NCBI RefSeq assembly: GCF_009649785.1
Contig: NZ_WJOK01000012.1
Coordinates: 102,950-166,949 of the forward strand
DNA length: 64,000 nt
Reading direction: 5' to 3'
Source: Agrobacterium tumefaciens
GTDB taxonomy: Bacteria; Pseudomonadota; Alphaproteobacteria; Rhizobiales; Rhizobiaceae
Position numbers and translations under genes: made by a program. Under the pieces are notes generated by a model that was not told the origin of the DNA, did not search any database, and was given only the letters and a program-made list of their open reading frames with translations. This document shows, piece by piece, positions 44,001 to 52,333 of the stretch. Each line of letters begins with the position of its first letter. Position 1 is the first letter of the stretch.

Positions 44001-45650
44001 TCGCGCCCACTCTTCACGCTGGCGCCGCACACCTGCAAGTTCGGCAGAACCGATCCGTTCGGAAATCGCCCGAAAGGCTGCGCCGGCCTGGATCGGCTGA
44101 AGCTGCATTGCATCGCCGACCAGAACCACCTTGGCTCCAGCCTCCTCGGCGCGCTTGAGCACACGCGCCATCTGCTGCGACGAGACCATGCCGGCTTCAT
44201 CGATGACAAAGATGTCCCGCCGGTCGAGGAGATCGCGTCCTTTCTCCCAAGCCATTTCCCATGAGGCGAGCGTGCGCGATCTGATGCCGGAACTATCCTC
44301 AAGCCCTTCGGCCGCCTTGCCAGCAAGCGCCGCCCCGAAGACGCGGTAGTTGTCGCTCTCCCAGGCGACGCGCGCCGCGGCAAGCAGCGTCGATTTTCCC
44401 GCACCGGCATGCCCGACCACAGCGGCGATGCCAGTGTCGCCGGCGACATGATTGACAGCCTCCACCTGTTCGCGATCAAGCGTGAACGGATTTTCCGGAT
44501 TGCCGGTTTCTATGGTTCTGACAGCCGCCGCAATTTTCGCGTTGGCGACGCCGAAGCCCTTGCGCCGGGCCAGAACTTCCGCCGACTGCGCCATGTCGTA
44601 TTCGGTGCGCAGGATATCGCGTGTGGTGAAGACCGCAGGTTCGGCCACCTTGCCGGTCTGCAGGTTCGCCTGTTGCGGCTTCAACAGTACGAGATCGTTA
44701 GAGGCCATCAGCTTGGAGCGTATGTTGGCGAAATCGGCCGGATCGTCGACATAGCGGTGCAGTGCCTTGGCGATGTCCCGTTCATCGAAGGTGGAGCGCT
44801 CGTTGCCGAGTTGTTTCAGGAGTAGGTATGGATCGGCCAGCAGCCGGTCGGCCATCTCCTGCCGGCGCGCGAGATCGGCCGGCGCGAAATACATCGCGAC
44901 ACCCTTGCGGGCGAGCGCTGCCTTTTCCGGCCCGAGATGTTTCTGGGCAATCCCGTCGAGCCCCTGTTCGACATAGGAACGCCCGTCGAGGCGGATCTCA
45001 TGGCCGGCAAGCGCCAGATGCCGATTGGCCGTATCCGCCCAGGCGATCTTCCAGCCCTTCATGGTTTCCTTGTCGCCGGCCCAGAGCCTGTAGACGATCT
45101 TGCCCTTCGGTCGGTCCGGGGTGACGACCCGCAACGGCTCGCCGTCGGCGCCAAGCACCGGCACTTTCTTCGGCCCGAAACCCTGTTCCGTCAGAGGTCG
45201 AAGCGCGGTCATCAGGTGGATGTGTGGATTGCCTTGCCTGTCATGATAAACCCAGTCGGCGATCATGCCCTTGGACGTAAGGTTGTCCCGGACGAACTCG
45301 CGCACAAGGGCGATGTTCTCTGATCGCGTCAACTCTTCCGGAAGCGCGATGATCAACTCGCGGGCAAGCTGCGCGTCGGCACGAGTTTCGAATGCGTCCA
45401 CTGCATTCCAAAGCGCCTCGCTGGCCGCAACGACGCTCTTCCCATCGATGGCCGCGCGCAGCCAGGCCGGTACCTGGTCCGGCAGCGCCAACTCCTCGTG
45501 TTTCAGTTCGGCGCCGCCGCCACGGTAACCGAAGGAGGTTCCGGCCTGTTCGTCCATCATCCGCGCCCGATGACGATAGGCGGCGGCCGAAACGATACTG
45601 CGTCCCGCTCCCCTGCTGATCACCTGCGCTCTGACGAACATGATCGCCAC
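41022..45650 (-). CDS. traA: Ti-type conjugative relaxase/helicase TraA
   Basis: A 1542-residue MobQ-type relaxase. The N-terminal MobA/MobL domain begins MAIMFVRAQVISRGAGRSIV, with the metal-binding motif GNPHIHLM near residues 140-147. The TraA/RecD-like helicase follows, with Walker A GHAGAGKST (413-421), Walker B IFVIDEAGM (480-488) and late DHGYAATIHKSQGATV. The start is GTG 45650 (an in-frame ATG three codons later is possible). It nicks oriT, 24 bp upstream, and unwinds the transferred strand. Unlike Ti plasmids, traF, traB and traH do not follow it; the hipA-like operon does. Confidence 0.95.
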   Translation of the reverse strand: MAIMFVRAQVISRGAGRSIVSAAAYRHRARMMDEQAGTSFGYRGGGAELKHEELALPDQVPAWLRAAIDGKSVVAASEALWNAVDAFETRADAQLARELIIALPEELTRSENIALVREFVRDNLTSKGMIADWVYHDRQGNPHIHLMTALRPLTEQGFGPKKVPVLGADGEPLRVVTPDRPKGKIVYRLWAGDKETMKGWKIAWADTANRHLALAGHEIRLDGRSYVEQGLDGIAQKHLGPEKAALARKGVAMYFAPADLARRQEMADRLLADPYLLLKQLGNERSTFDERDIAKALHRYVDDPADFANIRSKLMASNDLVLLKPQQANLQTGKVAEPAVFTTRDILRTEYDMAQSAEVLARRKGFGVANAKIAAAVRTIETGNPENPFTLDREQVEAVNHVAGDTGIAAVVGHAGAGKSTLLAAARVAWESDNYRVFGAALAGKAAEGLEDSSGIRSRTLASWEMAWEKGRDLLDRRDIFVIDEAGMVSSQQMARVLKRAEEAGAKVVLVGDAMQLQPIQAGAAFRAISERIGSAELAGVRRQREEWAREASRLFARGKVEEGLDAYAQRGHIVEAESRAEAVERIVADWTSARRDLIQQYADKEQSVRMRGDELLVLAHTNDDVRRLNEALRNVMKDEGALTVSREFYTERGVREFAVGDRIIFLQNARFLEPSAQRLGPQYVKNGMLGTVVSTGDTHGGPLLSVRLDNGRDVIISEDSYRSVDHGYAATIHKSQGATVDRTFVLATGLMDQHLTYVSMTRHRDRADLYAAREDFEPKPGWGKISRVDHAAGVTGELVGTGNAKFRPQDEDADKSPYADVKTDDGSVHRLWGVSLPKALEEAGVSEGDTVTLRKDGVERVTVMVPVIDEKTGKKRLEERTVHRNVWTAKRIETTEVRRQRLEEESHRPELFKQLVERLGRSGAKTTTLDFESEAGYRAHARDFAQRRGIDTLSGVAAWMEDGAARQLAWLAQKREQVAKLWERASVALGFAIESEKRVSYSEERAETRTAKIPTDRQYLIPPKTLFSRSVGEDARRAQLRSDHWKERDAILRPVLQKIYRDPEGALARLNALASDARIAPRELADDLEASPQRLGRLRGSNLLVDGRAARSERDAAVSALSELLPLARSHATEFRRQVERFGMREEHRRAHMSLSIPALSKPAMARLAEIEAVRERVGKDAYKTAFAYAAEDRLFVQEVRGVNDALNARFGWSAFTDKADTVAQRNMIERMPDDLDLDRREKLNRLFAAIRRFAEEQHLAERKDRSRIVTGASVVPGKETVPVLPMLAAVTEFETPIDHEARERARAVPHYSQNRAALANAAARIWRDPAGAVGKIEDLILKGFAGERIAAAISNDPAAYGALRGSGRIMDKLLAVGQERKEAFRAVPEAASRVRLLATSFRAAFDAEREAITEERQRMSIAIPGLSPSAEDALRELSVAMKKKNGRLDVAAGSLDPSISKEFATVSRALDERFGRNAILRGELDVINRVPPAQRRAFEVMREQLKVLQQVVRMQASQNIVAERHRRVLDRARGVILFNQ

Positions 45651-45673
45651 TAACGTCTCCAGTCCTTCCAGGC

Positions 45674-45704
45674 ACGTCGCGTCAGCGACGTATATTGCGC
45701 CCTC
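45674..45704. other. oriT: Origin of transfer (oriT) with nic region
   Basis: A perfect 7-bp inverted repeat ACGTCGC (45674-45680) / GCGACGT (45685-45691) is followed by TTGCGCCCTC (45695-45704). This matches the RSF1010/Ti-type nic consensus recognised by MobQ/TraA relaxases. It lies between divergent traA and traC, the usual oriT position of Ti/pAt plasmids. Confidence 0.85.
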
Positions 45705-45872
45705 AAATCAATCGGCCTGACAAGACCGATGCTGCTTTTCCAGAAGACGGCCCTGCTGGGATTTCCAATATCGACGTTTGTGGGCTTGTGTACGGTAGCG
45801 CTTTTGACTACTATTTTCTAGTCAGTTAAATGACGGGATGAAAATTTCCAAAGACGTTGAGAGGACTTGCCT

Positions 45873-46160
45873 ATGGCCACTAAGCCCACGCTCATGGATA
45901 TTGATGCTCAAATTGAGAAGCTTCGCGAAAGAAGAAAAACTTTAATAGTAAAATCAGCTGATCGTTTCGCGCGTGCGGCAACGAAGTCGGGATTGGCAGA
46001 GATGGAGATCGCTGACGAGGAGGTGGATCGCATCTTCGACGAGATCGCAGCGCGATTTCGCAACGGCGAGAAGAAGCAGGCCGCTGGCTCACCTTCTTCG
46101 CCGCGTGGACAGGCAAATGGAGCGACTGGTTCGGAAACGGAGCCTCCACATGACATCTGA
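45873..46160 (+). CDS. traC: Conjugal transfer protein TraC
   Basis: A 95-residue TraC-like protein (MATKPTLMDIDAQIEKLRER). The N-terminal helical segment fits the family of relaxosome accessory proteins that help the relaxase at oriT. Start 45873 is preferred, with GAGAGGA about 9 nt upstream; an in-frame TTG at 45867 would be too close. It overlaps traD by 11 bp and opens the traCDG operon, divergent from traA. Confidence 0.88.
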   Translation: MATKPTLMDIDAQIEKLRERRKTLIVKSADRFARAATKSGLAEMEIADEEVDRIFDEIAARFRNGEKKQAAGSPSSPRGQANGATGSETEPPHDI

Positions 46161-46383
46161 CCGAAAGAAGGGAGCGAGAGAAAAGTTCTTGCTCGGTGAC
46201 ATTGTCGTTCGCGCGGGCCTGTCGGACGCCGATCGGGCTTTCCTGCTTGGCGGACTTCTCGAAATGAAGCGGGTCGTGCCGGGGACACCTGAACATCGGC
46301 GTCTGTGCGATATCGGAGAGCTGGCCTTCAGAGAGGCGGCATCCAACGGCGGGTTAGAACGCTTTTTGAAGGTGGCGGAATGA
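46150..46383 (+). CDS. traD: Conjugal transfer protein TraD
   Basis: A 77-residue TraD of the Ti type (MTSDRKKGAREKFLLGDIVV, with RAGLSDADRAFLLGGLLE). It overlaps traC by 11 bp and traG by 4 bp. The start 46150 is set by this packing and by family length (about 70 residues); an upstream frame to 45973 is just read-through inside traC. The protein is a small relaxosome or coupling accessory factor. Confidence 0.88.
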   Translation: MTSDRKKGAREKFLLGDIVVRAGLSDADRAFLLGGLLEMKRVVPGTPEHRRLCDIGELAFREAASNGGLERFLKVAE

Positions 46384-48299
46384 AGGGAAAGGCCAAACAG
46401 CATCCGAGCCTGTTGCTTATCACCATTCCCATCGCCGTCACCGGATTTTCCTTTTACGTCGCCCACTGGCGTTGGCCTGAATTGGCCGCCGGCATCACAG
46501 GCAAGACGCAATACTGGTTCCTTCGGGCGTCACCGTTGCCCGTCCTTTTGTTCGGGCCGCTGGCTGGATTGCTGGCAGTTTGGGCGCTGCCCCTCCATCG
46601 GCGAAGGCCCGTGGCATTGGCAAGCTTTCTATGCTTTTTCCTGGTGGCCGGCTTTTACGGGATGCGCGAGTTCGGTCGGCTTCAGCCGCTCGTAGAGAGC
46701 GGTGTGCTGACCTGGGATCAGGCGCTATCATTCGTTGACGTGATTGCGGTCGTTGGCGCAGCGATGGGGTTCATGGCGGCCGCGGTCGCGGCGCGCATAT
46801 CCAGCGTCGTGCCCGAACAGGTGACGCGCGCCAGGCGCGGAACATTCGGAGATGCAGACTGGCTGCCGATGTCGGCGGCGGCACGGCTGTTTCCCGATGA
46901 TGGCGAAATCGTCATCGGTGAGCGCTACAGGGTCGACAAGGAACTCATCCATGAGCTGCCGTTCGATCCGAACGATTCGGCTACCTGGGGACGTGGTGGC
47001 AAAGCCCCGCTGCTGACCTACGCCCAGGATTTCGATTCTACCCACATGCTTTTCTTCGCAGGCTCTGGTGGCTTCAAGACCACCAGCAACGTCGTGCCGA
47101 CGGCGCTCAGATATACGGGTCCGCTCATTTGCCTGGATCCGTCCACCGAGGTGGCCCCGATGGTCGTTGACCATCGAAGAGATAAACTCGACCGAGAGGT
47201 TGTTGTGCTCGATCCGGCAAATCCGGTCATGGGATTTAACGTGCTCGACGGCATCGAGCACTCGCTAAAAAAGGAAGAGGACATTGTCGGCATCGCGCAC
47301 ATGTTACTCTCGGAAAGCTTGCGCTTCGAATCGTCGACTGGCTCTTACTTCCAATCGCAGGCGCACAATCTGCTGACTGGTCTTCTGGCGCATGTGATGC
47401 TGTCACCGGAATATGCAGGACGACGAAATCTGCGCAGCCTGCGCCAGATCGTCTCCGAGCCGGAAACCTCCGTGCTCGCCATGCTGCGCGACGTACAGGA
47501 ACACTCCGCGTCCGCCTTCATCCGCGAAACGCTCGGCGTCTTTGTTAACATGACCGAGCAAACGTTTTCAGGCGTCTATTCGACGGCATCGAAGGATACG
47601 CAATGGCTGTCGCTCGATAATTACGCGGCACTGGTTTGCGGCAACACGTTCAAATCGAGCGAGATCGCTGGCGGAAAGAAAGACGTCTTTATCAACATCC
47701 CCGCATCGATCCTGCGGTCCTATCCCGGTATCGGTCGGGTGATCATCGGCTCGCTGATCAACGCGATGATCGAAGCGGATGGTGCGTTCACTAGGCGAGC
47801 GTTATTCATTTTGGACGAAGTCGATCTGCTTGGCTACATGCGCGTGCTTGAAGAGGCGCGCGATCGCGGTCGCAAGTATGGCGTTAGCATGATGCTGATG
47901 TACCAGTCCGTCGGGCAACTGGAACGGCACTTCGGAAAAGACGGTGCGGTGTCGTGGATCGACGGCTGCGCTTTCGCGAGTTACGCCGCGATCAAGGCAC
48001 TGGATACCGCCCGCAACGTCTCTGCCCAATGTGGAGAAATGACTGTCGAAGTCAAAGGCAGTTCTCGCAATCTCGGCTGGGGTACGAAAAACAGTGCGTC
48101 GCGGAAATCCGAAAGCATCACTTTCCAGCGCCGGCCGCTCATTATGCCGCACGAAATCACACAATCGATGCGCAAGGACGAGCAGATCATCATCGTCCAG
48201 GGCCACAGTCCGATCCGCTGCGGACGGGCGATCTATTTCAGGCGGAAGGACATGGATAGGCACGCCAGGCCCAACAGGTTTGCCAAGCTGGGACCTTGA
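46380..48299 (+). CDS. traG: Type IV coupling protein TraG
   Basis: A 639-residue VirD4/TraG-type ATPase. Three or four N-terminal transmembrane helices (within residues 8-155) anchor it; Walker A is GSGGFKTTS (about residue 228) and Walker B includes LFILDEVDLLGYM. It brings the TraA-bound DNA strand to the mating channel. Start 46380 overlaps the traD stop (ATGA); an in-frame upstream Met at 46305 lies inside traD. It ends the traCDG operon. Confidence 0.94.
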   Translation: MKGKAKQHPSLLLITIPIAVTGFSFYVAHWRWPELAAGITGKTQYWFLRASPLPVLLFGPLAGLLAVWALPLHRRRPVALASFLCFFLVAGFYGMREFGRLQPLVESGVLTWDQALSFVDVIAVVGAAMGFMAAAVAARISSVVPEQVTRARRGTFGDADWLPMSAAARLFPDDGEIVIGERYRVDKELIHELPFDPNDSATWGRGGKAPLLTYAQDFDSTHMLFFAGSGGFKTTSNVVPTALRYTGPLICLDPSTEVAPMVVDHRRDKLDREVVVLDPANPVMGFNVLDGIEHSLKKEEDIVGIAHMLLSESLRFESSTGSYFQSQAHNLLTGLLAHVMLSPEYAGRRNLRSLRQIVSEPETSVLAMLRDVQEHSASAFIRETLGVFVNMTEQTFSGVYSTASKDTQWLSLDNYAALVCGNTFKSSEIAGGKKDVFINIPASILRSYPGIGRVIIGSLINAMIEADGAFTRRALFILDEVDLLGYMRVLEEARDRGRKYGVSMMLMYQSVGQLERHFGKDGAVSWIDGCAFASYAAIKALDTARNVSAQCGEMTVEVKGSSRNLGWGTKNSASRKSESITFQRRPLIMPHEITQSMRKDEQIIIVQGHSPIRCGRAIYFRRKDMDRHARPNRFAKLGP

Positions 48300-48580
48300 C
48301 GGCTCAGGCGTTTTCTTGCGGACCATATTCGACTTCTATTGGCCATTTCGTTGCCTTCATCAGCGCCAGTGCCGCGTCGATCGCCTTCTAGCGCTTCGAT
48401 CAGGTCGTTGTGTCTCGTTGAAGGATGAGCATGGACACCGAAGCATTGACGATGTGCTAGCTCAACCCGTCCTAGTGCCTCTCCAGTGTAGATGACAGAT
48501 GCTCCTGTATCGTAGTCGTCGCGGTCGCCGCAATGGATGCCATTTGATCCTCCTTTTTCGAAAACGTGCGATGCCTGAAC
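48300..48580. other. Intergenic region after traG
   Basis: About 280 bp with no supported gene. No terminator with a T-run was recognised directly after traG. Confidence 0.35.
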
Positions 48581-48745
48581 ATGGACCGACTGACGATTGA
48601 AAGCGAGGACAGCTCGCCATCTGATTTACCGGCTGTGCTCACCTCGACGATCGCGCCCGGGCGTATCGTTCAGACCGGGAAGCTTGATGCCGTGAGGATG
48701 ATCGGACACTGCCGAAACCGCAACAGGCATCCATCACAGAAATGA
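48581..48745 (+). CDS. Hypothetical 54-residue ORF
   Basis: ATG 48581 to TGA 48745 (MDRLTIESEDSSPSDLPAVL at the start). No family recognised and no strong ribosome site. It may be the truncated N-terminus of a gene, or spurious; it lies between traG and the WGR gene. Confidence 0.25.
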   Translation: MDRLTIESEDSSPSDLPAVLTSTIAPGRIVQTGKLDAVRMIGHCRNRNRHPSQK

Positions 48746-48813
48746 ATCGGAAGCGACCTTTCGATTCATAAGTCTCGTTGGACCAGATCGCGAGCATCGC
48801 CGATCATGCGGGG

Positions 48814-49125
48814 ATGGGAACACACCACTACCAGCTTTATTGCCAGAGGATCGACGCCAACAGGAACATGGCCCGATATTACGCGCTTGCGATCCGGCCA
48901 ACCCTTTTTGGCGAAATAGCCGTCGTGCGAAGCTGGGGACGGATCGGCAAGGCTGGCGGGGAGATGACCGAGGTGTTCGGCAATGAGAATGATGCGATAT
49001 CGCGCTTTCTCGAACTGGTACTGCAGAAGCGCAGAAGGGGCTATCAACCGGCAAGAAACTGTGGAAACCCCTGCAGGAGCGCCACTCTGAGGACAACGCC
49101 GCATGACAACGTAACGATCGCCTGA
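48814..49125 (+). CDS. WGR-domain protein
   Basis: A 103-residue protein made almost entirely of a WGR domain: YALAIRPTLFGEIAVVRSWG, RIGKAGG, then a C-terminal helix with FLELVLQKRRRGYQP. WGR domains bind nucleic acid in PARP, MolR-like and small plasmid proteins. ATG 48814 gives the best domain fit; an in-frame TTG at 48778 is possible. Small stand-alone WGR genes are common on rhizobial plasmids. Role here not known. Confidence 0.8.
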   Translation: MGTHHYQLYCQRIDANRNMARYYALAIRPTLFGEIAVVRSWGRIGKAGGEMTEVFGNENDAISRFLELVLQKRRRGYQPARNCGNPCRSATLRTTPHDNVTIA

Positions 49126-49158
49126 AAGGGTTTTCCCGTCTTTAACGAGGAAACCGTC

Positions 49159-49437
49159 ATGACCACAACCAATGAAATCGCCGAAAAGATCGCATCCGAA
49201 CAGAACCTGACCAAAGCCCAGGCGAAATCGATCGTCGAAACCGTCTTCGCGTCGATCACGACGGCAGCCACGTCCGGAGCGGAAACATCTATCCCAGGAT
49301 TCGGCAAGTTCAAGATCAAGGATACCCCGGAGCGTGAGGCTCGCAATCCGGCAACCGGCGCCACCATCAAGGTTGCCGCTGCGAAGAAGCTTACGTTCCA
49401 GCCTGCCAAAGCACTGAAAGATGTGCTGAACAATTGA
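49159..49437 (+). CDS. HU-family DNA-binding protein
   Basis: A 92-residue HU/IHF-like protein: MTTTNEIAEKIASEQNLTKA at the start, the ETSIPGFGKFKIKDTPERE arm region, and RNPATGATIKVAAAKKLTF with the intercalating Pro-containing arm. It has a GAGGAA ribosome site upstream. It bends DNA, and plasmid-borne copies may compact the replicon or assist at oriT. The length matches the family. Confidence 0.93.
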   Translation: MTTTNEIAEKIASEQNLTKAQAKSIVETVFASITTAATSGAETSIPGFGKFKIKDTPEREARNPATGATIKVAAAKKLTFQPAKALKDVLNN

Positions 49438-49586
49438 GCCGAACCGCGGTAAGCGGGGTCATCAGGGGGAGCCGCCAAAGGCAGACGGCGCAGCGTCATC
49501 GGCGCTGCTTGCCATCACGCTTAAAGCTGATCTCGATCTCGATGGCAATCGGACGGTGGTGGCAGCATTGCGGGTGTATGCCACCC

Positions 49587-49754
49587 TCAGAAGGGCGGCA
49601 CGGCGTCAACGGAACCGTCCTGCTCGGCCATGATAACGGCCAGTTCGGCCAGAGCCAGTTCCAGCTCCGCGGCAATCTGGCGACGCTCGTCTGGGTGGCA
49701 ATGGTTCATCTCGACGCGCAGTTCTTCGATATGTTGTTCCAGTAGCATCGTCAT
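49587..49754 (-). CDS. Small hypothetical protein (55 residues)
   Basis: MTMLLEQHIEELRVEMNHCH opens a 55-residue helical acidic protein. A clear AAGGAG site lies about 6 nt upstream of ATG 49754, which decides the start; the frame continues upstream to 49937 without support. Similar short helical proteins are seen on rhizobial plasmids, but no function is known. Confidence 0.6.
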   Translation of the reverse strand: MTMLLEQHIEELRVEMNHCHPDERRQIAAELELALAELAVIMAEQDGSVDAVPPF

Positions 49755-50029
49755 CTCCTTGACGTTTGAGAAAGATGACGCCGCGGGGCGTGAGGAAATG
49801 ACGGGGTCAGGGATCGCGTCGGCGACCGCCAGAGGCGGCGAGTGGGGTACCGGTTTTGTTGAAGCGCAGGGAACCGGAGCGGAAGCAAAATCGGGGGGCC
49901 ACGCGAAGTCCTTGAGGCCGGCATTTACTCGCGGCACGATTGGTCACTCTGAGCAGACCCCGCCTCTCCGTATCGCGACCAGAAGAAGAAGCGGGCTAGA
50001 TGCCCGGTTCCTTGTTGGTTTGAACAAGG

Positions 50030-50057
50030 GAAAAGCCCCGCCGTTTCCGGCAGGGCT
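50030..50057 (-). terminator. Rho-independent terminator after the DUF736 gene
   Basis: Stem AGCCCCGCCG (50034-50043) / CGGCAGGGCT (50048-50057) with a 4-nt loop and one mismatch. In the minus direction it is followed by TTTTCCC. It lies 10 bp beyond the DUF736 stop. Confidence 0.75.
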
Positions 50058-50067
50058 TCGTCTTTGA

Positions 50068-50379
50068 TCAGGCGTCGCGCTTCGGGCGGTTCCAGACCAA
50101 CGTATAGTCGCCTTCCCTCTCGGTCGGCCAAAGTGCCGCATTGATCGGGGCCGGAAAGCTCGGATCGTCGAGCTTGACCGAGATGTAGGGCTCTCCGTCG
50201 CCGGAAACCTGGCTCCAGGCGGCGCCGACTTCGGCCGCTCCAGACATGATCCGGAAGTCGGGAGCGTCGCGGGATGTGCGTTCGATCGGGTTCAGGCGGG
50301 CCTTCATGGAGACCGTCAGAGTGCGTACGTGGCCGAGGATGGTGTTGCCGTTGGTGGTGAATTCGCCGATGATTGCCAT
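50068..50379 (-). CDS. DUF736 family protein
   Basis: A 103-residue DUF736 protein: MAIIGEFTTNGNTILGHVRT start, VKARLNPIE-like core (here SMKARLNPIERTS), DFRIMSGAAEVGAAW and YISVKLDDPSFPAPINAAL. DUF736 proteins are typical of alphaproteobacterial plasmids and integrative elements near conjugation genes; function is unknown. The start at 50379 fits the family. Its leader carries a 13-bp motif that is repeated before the ArdC-like gene. Confidence 0.88.
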   Translation of the reverse strand: MAIIGEFTTNGNTILGHVRTLTVSMKARLNPIERTSRDAPDFRIMSGAAEVGAAWSQVSGDGEPYISVKLDDPSFPAPINAALWPTEREGDYTLVWNRPKRDA

Positions 50380-50969
50380 TGTCGTGATCCTTTCGGTTTG
50401 ATCGGGCCGCGACCATCGCGTCCTCGATGACTGTCGATTTGATCGGGGACGATCGGACCGCATCCTTAAGGGACCGGAATGCAATGGAGGGCGGCGGGAG
50501 ACGGCTTTCTTGGACCGCGAGGAATGCGAACGCAGGTCGCAGGGGAAGAAAGGGGGCGATGCCGTTGCGGGAGAACGATCGAGGCGCAGCCGCTCTTCGA
50601 TCAGACATGTCAAATCGAGGCCGCGTTGGCCGCGCCCACTTCCTATGCCCGAATGGATGGCAGCAATGGCCACATCGATCGTTTGGGCATTGCCGGGCCA
50701 ATGCGACAAGTCCGAGGAGCGTCACCGAACTTTCCGTGTCGATGGCGGCTCCGGTTTTCGATCGGGCACATGTCGCCCATGCTTGCTCGTATCCGCAAGA
50801 ATGACCTGTTGCTGATGCAGGACGCATTAGGGCCAGTCGCAGCAAAACTGGCTCGCGCCCGCACGGAACAAGATCGCCTTCGCTTTCCTCCCGAACGGTC
50901 AATCCGCGCTGCCCGGATTCAGATTTTGGGAGCAGTACCAAAGGACGCTCCAAAAAGAGAGGGGCGCTA
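50380..50969. other. Intergenic region between DUF736 and ArdC-like genes
   Basis: About 590 bp. Long frames on both strands (up to 213 codons) have no family features. It holds the DUF736 leader (including 50408-50420); nothing else is recognised. Confidence 0.4.
50408..50420. promoter_or_regulatory. Leader motif CGCGACCATCGCG before DUF736
   Basis: The 13-bp sequence is repeated exactly at 51929-51941 before the ArdC-like gene. Here it is 28 bp from the start codon and there 26 bp. The CGCGA/TCGCG ends form a short dyad. Possibly an operator or mRNA element. Confidence 0.45.
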
Positions 50970-51902
50970 TTACACTGCCTCCCTCGTCGCGCAGGCATCC
51001 GCCCTTGGCTGAAGACCGTGGAGATAATTGACCGCCCGCTGCGCATGCGCGGCCGCCTGGAAAATTGCCCGTTTGTCGTTGGCCAGCACCGAGAGCCATG
51101 ACTGCAGATAGGACGCGTGATCCGGCCGCGGCTCAAGTTCCGGCGCGATACCGAGGTCAGCGCAGAGGAAGCAACTGCCAAGTTCGGCAATGAGTTCTTC
51201 CCGCGCTCGCTCCGTCCGGTCCTTGGCATAGCGCGACAGGTCGCGTCCCACGCGATGTTCTGCCGCCGTCCAGTGGGTCGCCTCATGGCTGAGGACTGCC
51301 GCATACCCGGCGGCATCGCGGAAGGCTTCGAACGGTGGCATCTGGATATAGTCCATGGCCGGAGAATAGTATGCCTGTTTGCCGCCGTGCCGAATGACTG
51401 CGCCGGTATTGCGGAAGAACTCGTCAGCGTGACCGATGCGCTCGATCGGGCTCAGGAGCGGTTCGGGTACGCCATGATAGTGGTCCGGCAGGCCGTCGAT
51501 CTGCGCCACGTTGAACACCGTGTACGATTTAAGGAACGGAATATCGCGCTCCACCTCGCCGCCATTGCTGTCGGTCTCCGACTTGGTGAAGCGGCTTGCA
51601 TAGATGACCGTCGTTCCGGTTTCGCCCTTGCGAACAGCTCCATCCAGCTGCAAGGCCTGTTTGAACGTCATCCATGTCGGCGAGACATAGCCCCTCGCTG
51701 TGCTCTCCGACCACAACAGCAGCACGTTGAGACCGCTATAGGCTTCGCCGTTGTGGCGCAGCGGCCGGTTGATCCGTCCGGTCGTATTTGCGGCCGACCA
51801 GGGCTTCATCCACGGACGGACGCCTTTTTCCAGATCCGCAACGATCCTGTCGGTGATCCGCGCATAGAGATCGGCGCGCTCACCCTGCCCTTTTCTTTTC
51901 AT
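50970..51902 (-). CDS. ArdC-like antirestriction protein / zincin metallopeptidase
   Basis: A 310-residue protein with an N-terminal ArdC ssDNA-binding domain (DLYARITDRIVADLEKGVRP, WMKPW) and a C-terminal zincin-like domain with the metal motif LSHEATHWT (HExxH). A later Glu in EELIAELGSCFL fits the third ligand. ArdC-type proteins protect incoming plasmid DNA from restriction and are common on conjugative plasmids. Start ATG 51902 has AAGGAT just upstream. Its leader contains a hairpin (CCTCCG/CGGAGG, 51912-51927) and the repeated 13-bp motif. Confidence 0.87.
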   Translation of the reverse strand: MKRKGQGERADLYARITDRIVADLEKGVRPWMKPWSAANTTGRINRPLRHNGEAYSGLNVLLLWSESTARGYVSPTWMTFKQALQLDGAVRKGETGTTVIYASRFTKSETDSNGGEVERDIPFLKSYTVFNVAQIDGLPDHYHGVPEPLLSPIERIGHADEFFRNTGAVIRHGGKQAYYSPAMDYIQMPPFEAFRDAAGYAAVLSHEATHWTAAEHRVGRDLSRYAKDRTERAREELIAELGSCFLCADLGIAPELEPRPDHASYLQSWLSVLANDKRAIFQAAAHAQRAVNYLHGLQPRADACATREAV

Positions 51903-51928
51903 ATCCTTGAACCTCCGTTTTCGGAGGT

Positions 51929-51941
51929 CGCGACCATCGCG
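51929..51941. promoter_or_regulatory. Leader motif CGCGACCATCGCG before the ArdC-like gene
   Basis: Exact second copy of the motif at 50408-50420, flanked here by one more matching pair (TCGCGACCATCGCGA, 51928-51942). It lies upstream of a CCTCCG/CGGAGG hairpin and the ribosome site. Confidence 0.45.
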
Positions 51942-52075
51942 ACCCCGTTACGTCGGTCAAAAGCCGGGCAGATCAGGGATGAGCGCACGCGGAACGCGCC
52001 GTAACAACGTGAAGGAGGGCGAAGCCCTTGCGCGAGACCCTCGGCCCGGCAGACCGAAGGCGGGACGGGGTCGCA
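51939..52075. repeat. Imperfect inverted repeat in the ArdC-like leader
   Basis: GCGACCCCGT (51939-51948) is inverted as ACGGGGTCGC (52066-52075), with weaker matches inward (CGGTC-type blocks). The segment from 51903 to about 52300 has no gene otherwise. Confidence 0.4.
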
Positions 52076-52300
52076 ATGGACAGATTCCCGATCTTGATCC
52101 GCAGCCAATACGAGGGCTTCGCCAGCAGGACCACTTTCTGCCGCACGGTAGCCGATGGAATCTTAGCAACGGCGCGGTTGAGGTTGGGACCTTCTGTCGA
52201 CGCATTGAAGTCGCGTCCCGTCGTTGATCCGAGGCGGTGGCCGGCACAGGCCCTCGTGACTTCGAGCTGACGAGAACACGACACCTTCGTCGACGTGAAC

Positions 52301-52323
52301 AAAGGCGGGGCCGGAGCCCCGCC
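52301..52323 (-). terminator. Terminator-like hairpin downstream of the 52334 gene
   Basis: GGCGGGG (52304-52310) / CCCCGCC (52317-52323) with a 6-nt loop, followed in the minus direction by TTTGTTC. It lies 10 bp after the stop codon. Confidence 0.7.
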
Positions 52324-52333
52324 GTGATGGATG

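Noticed and set aside
49925..51316. 463-codon minus-strand frame across DUF736 and ArdC-like genes
   Set aside because: It crosses two recognised genes in another frame and has no family features.
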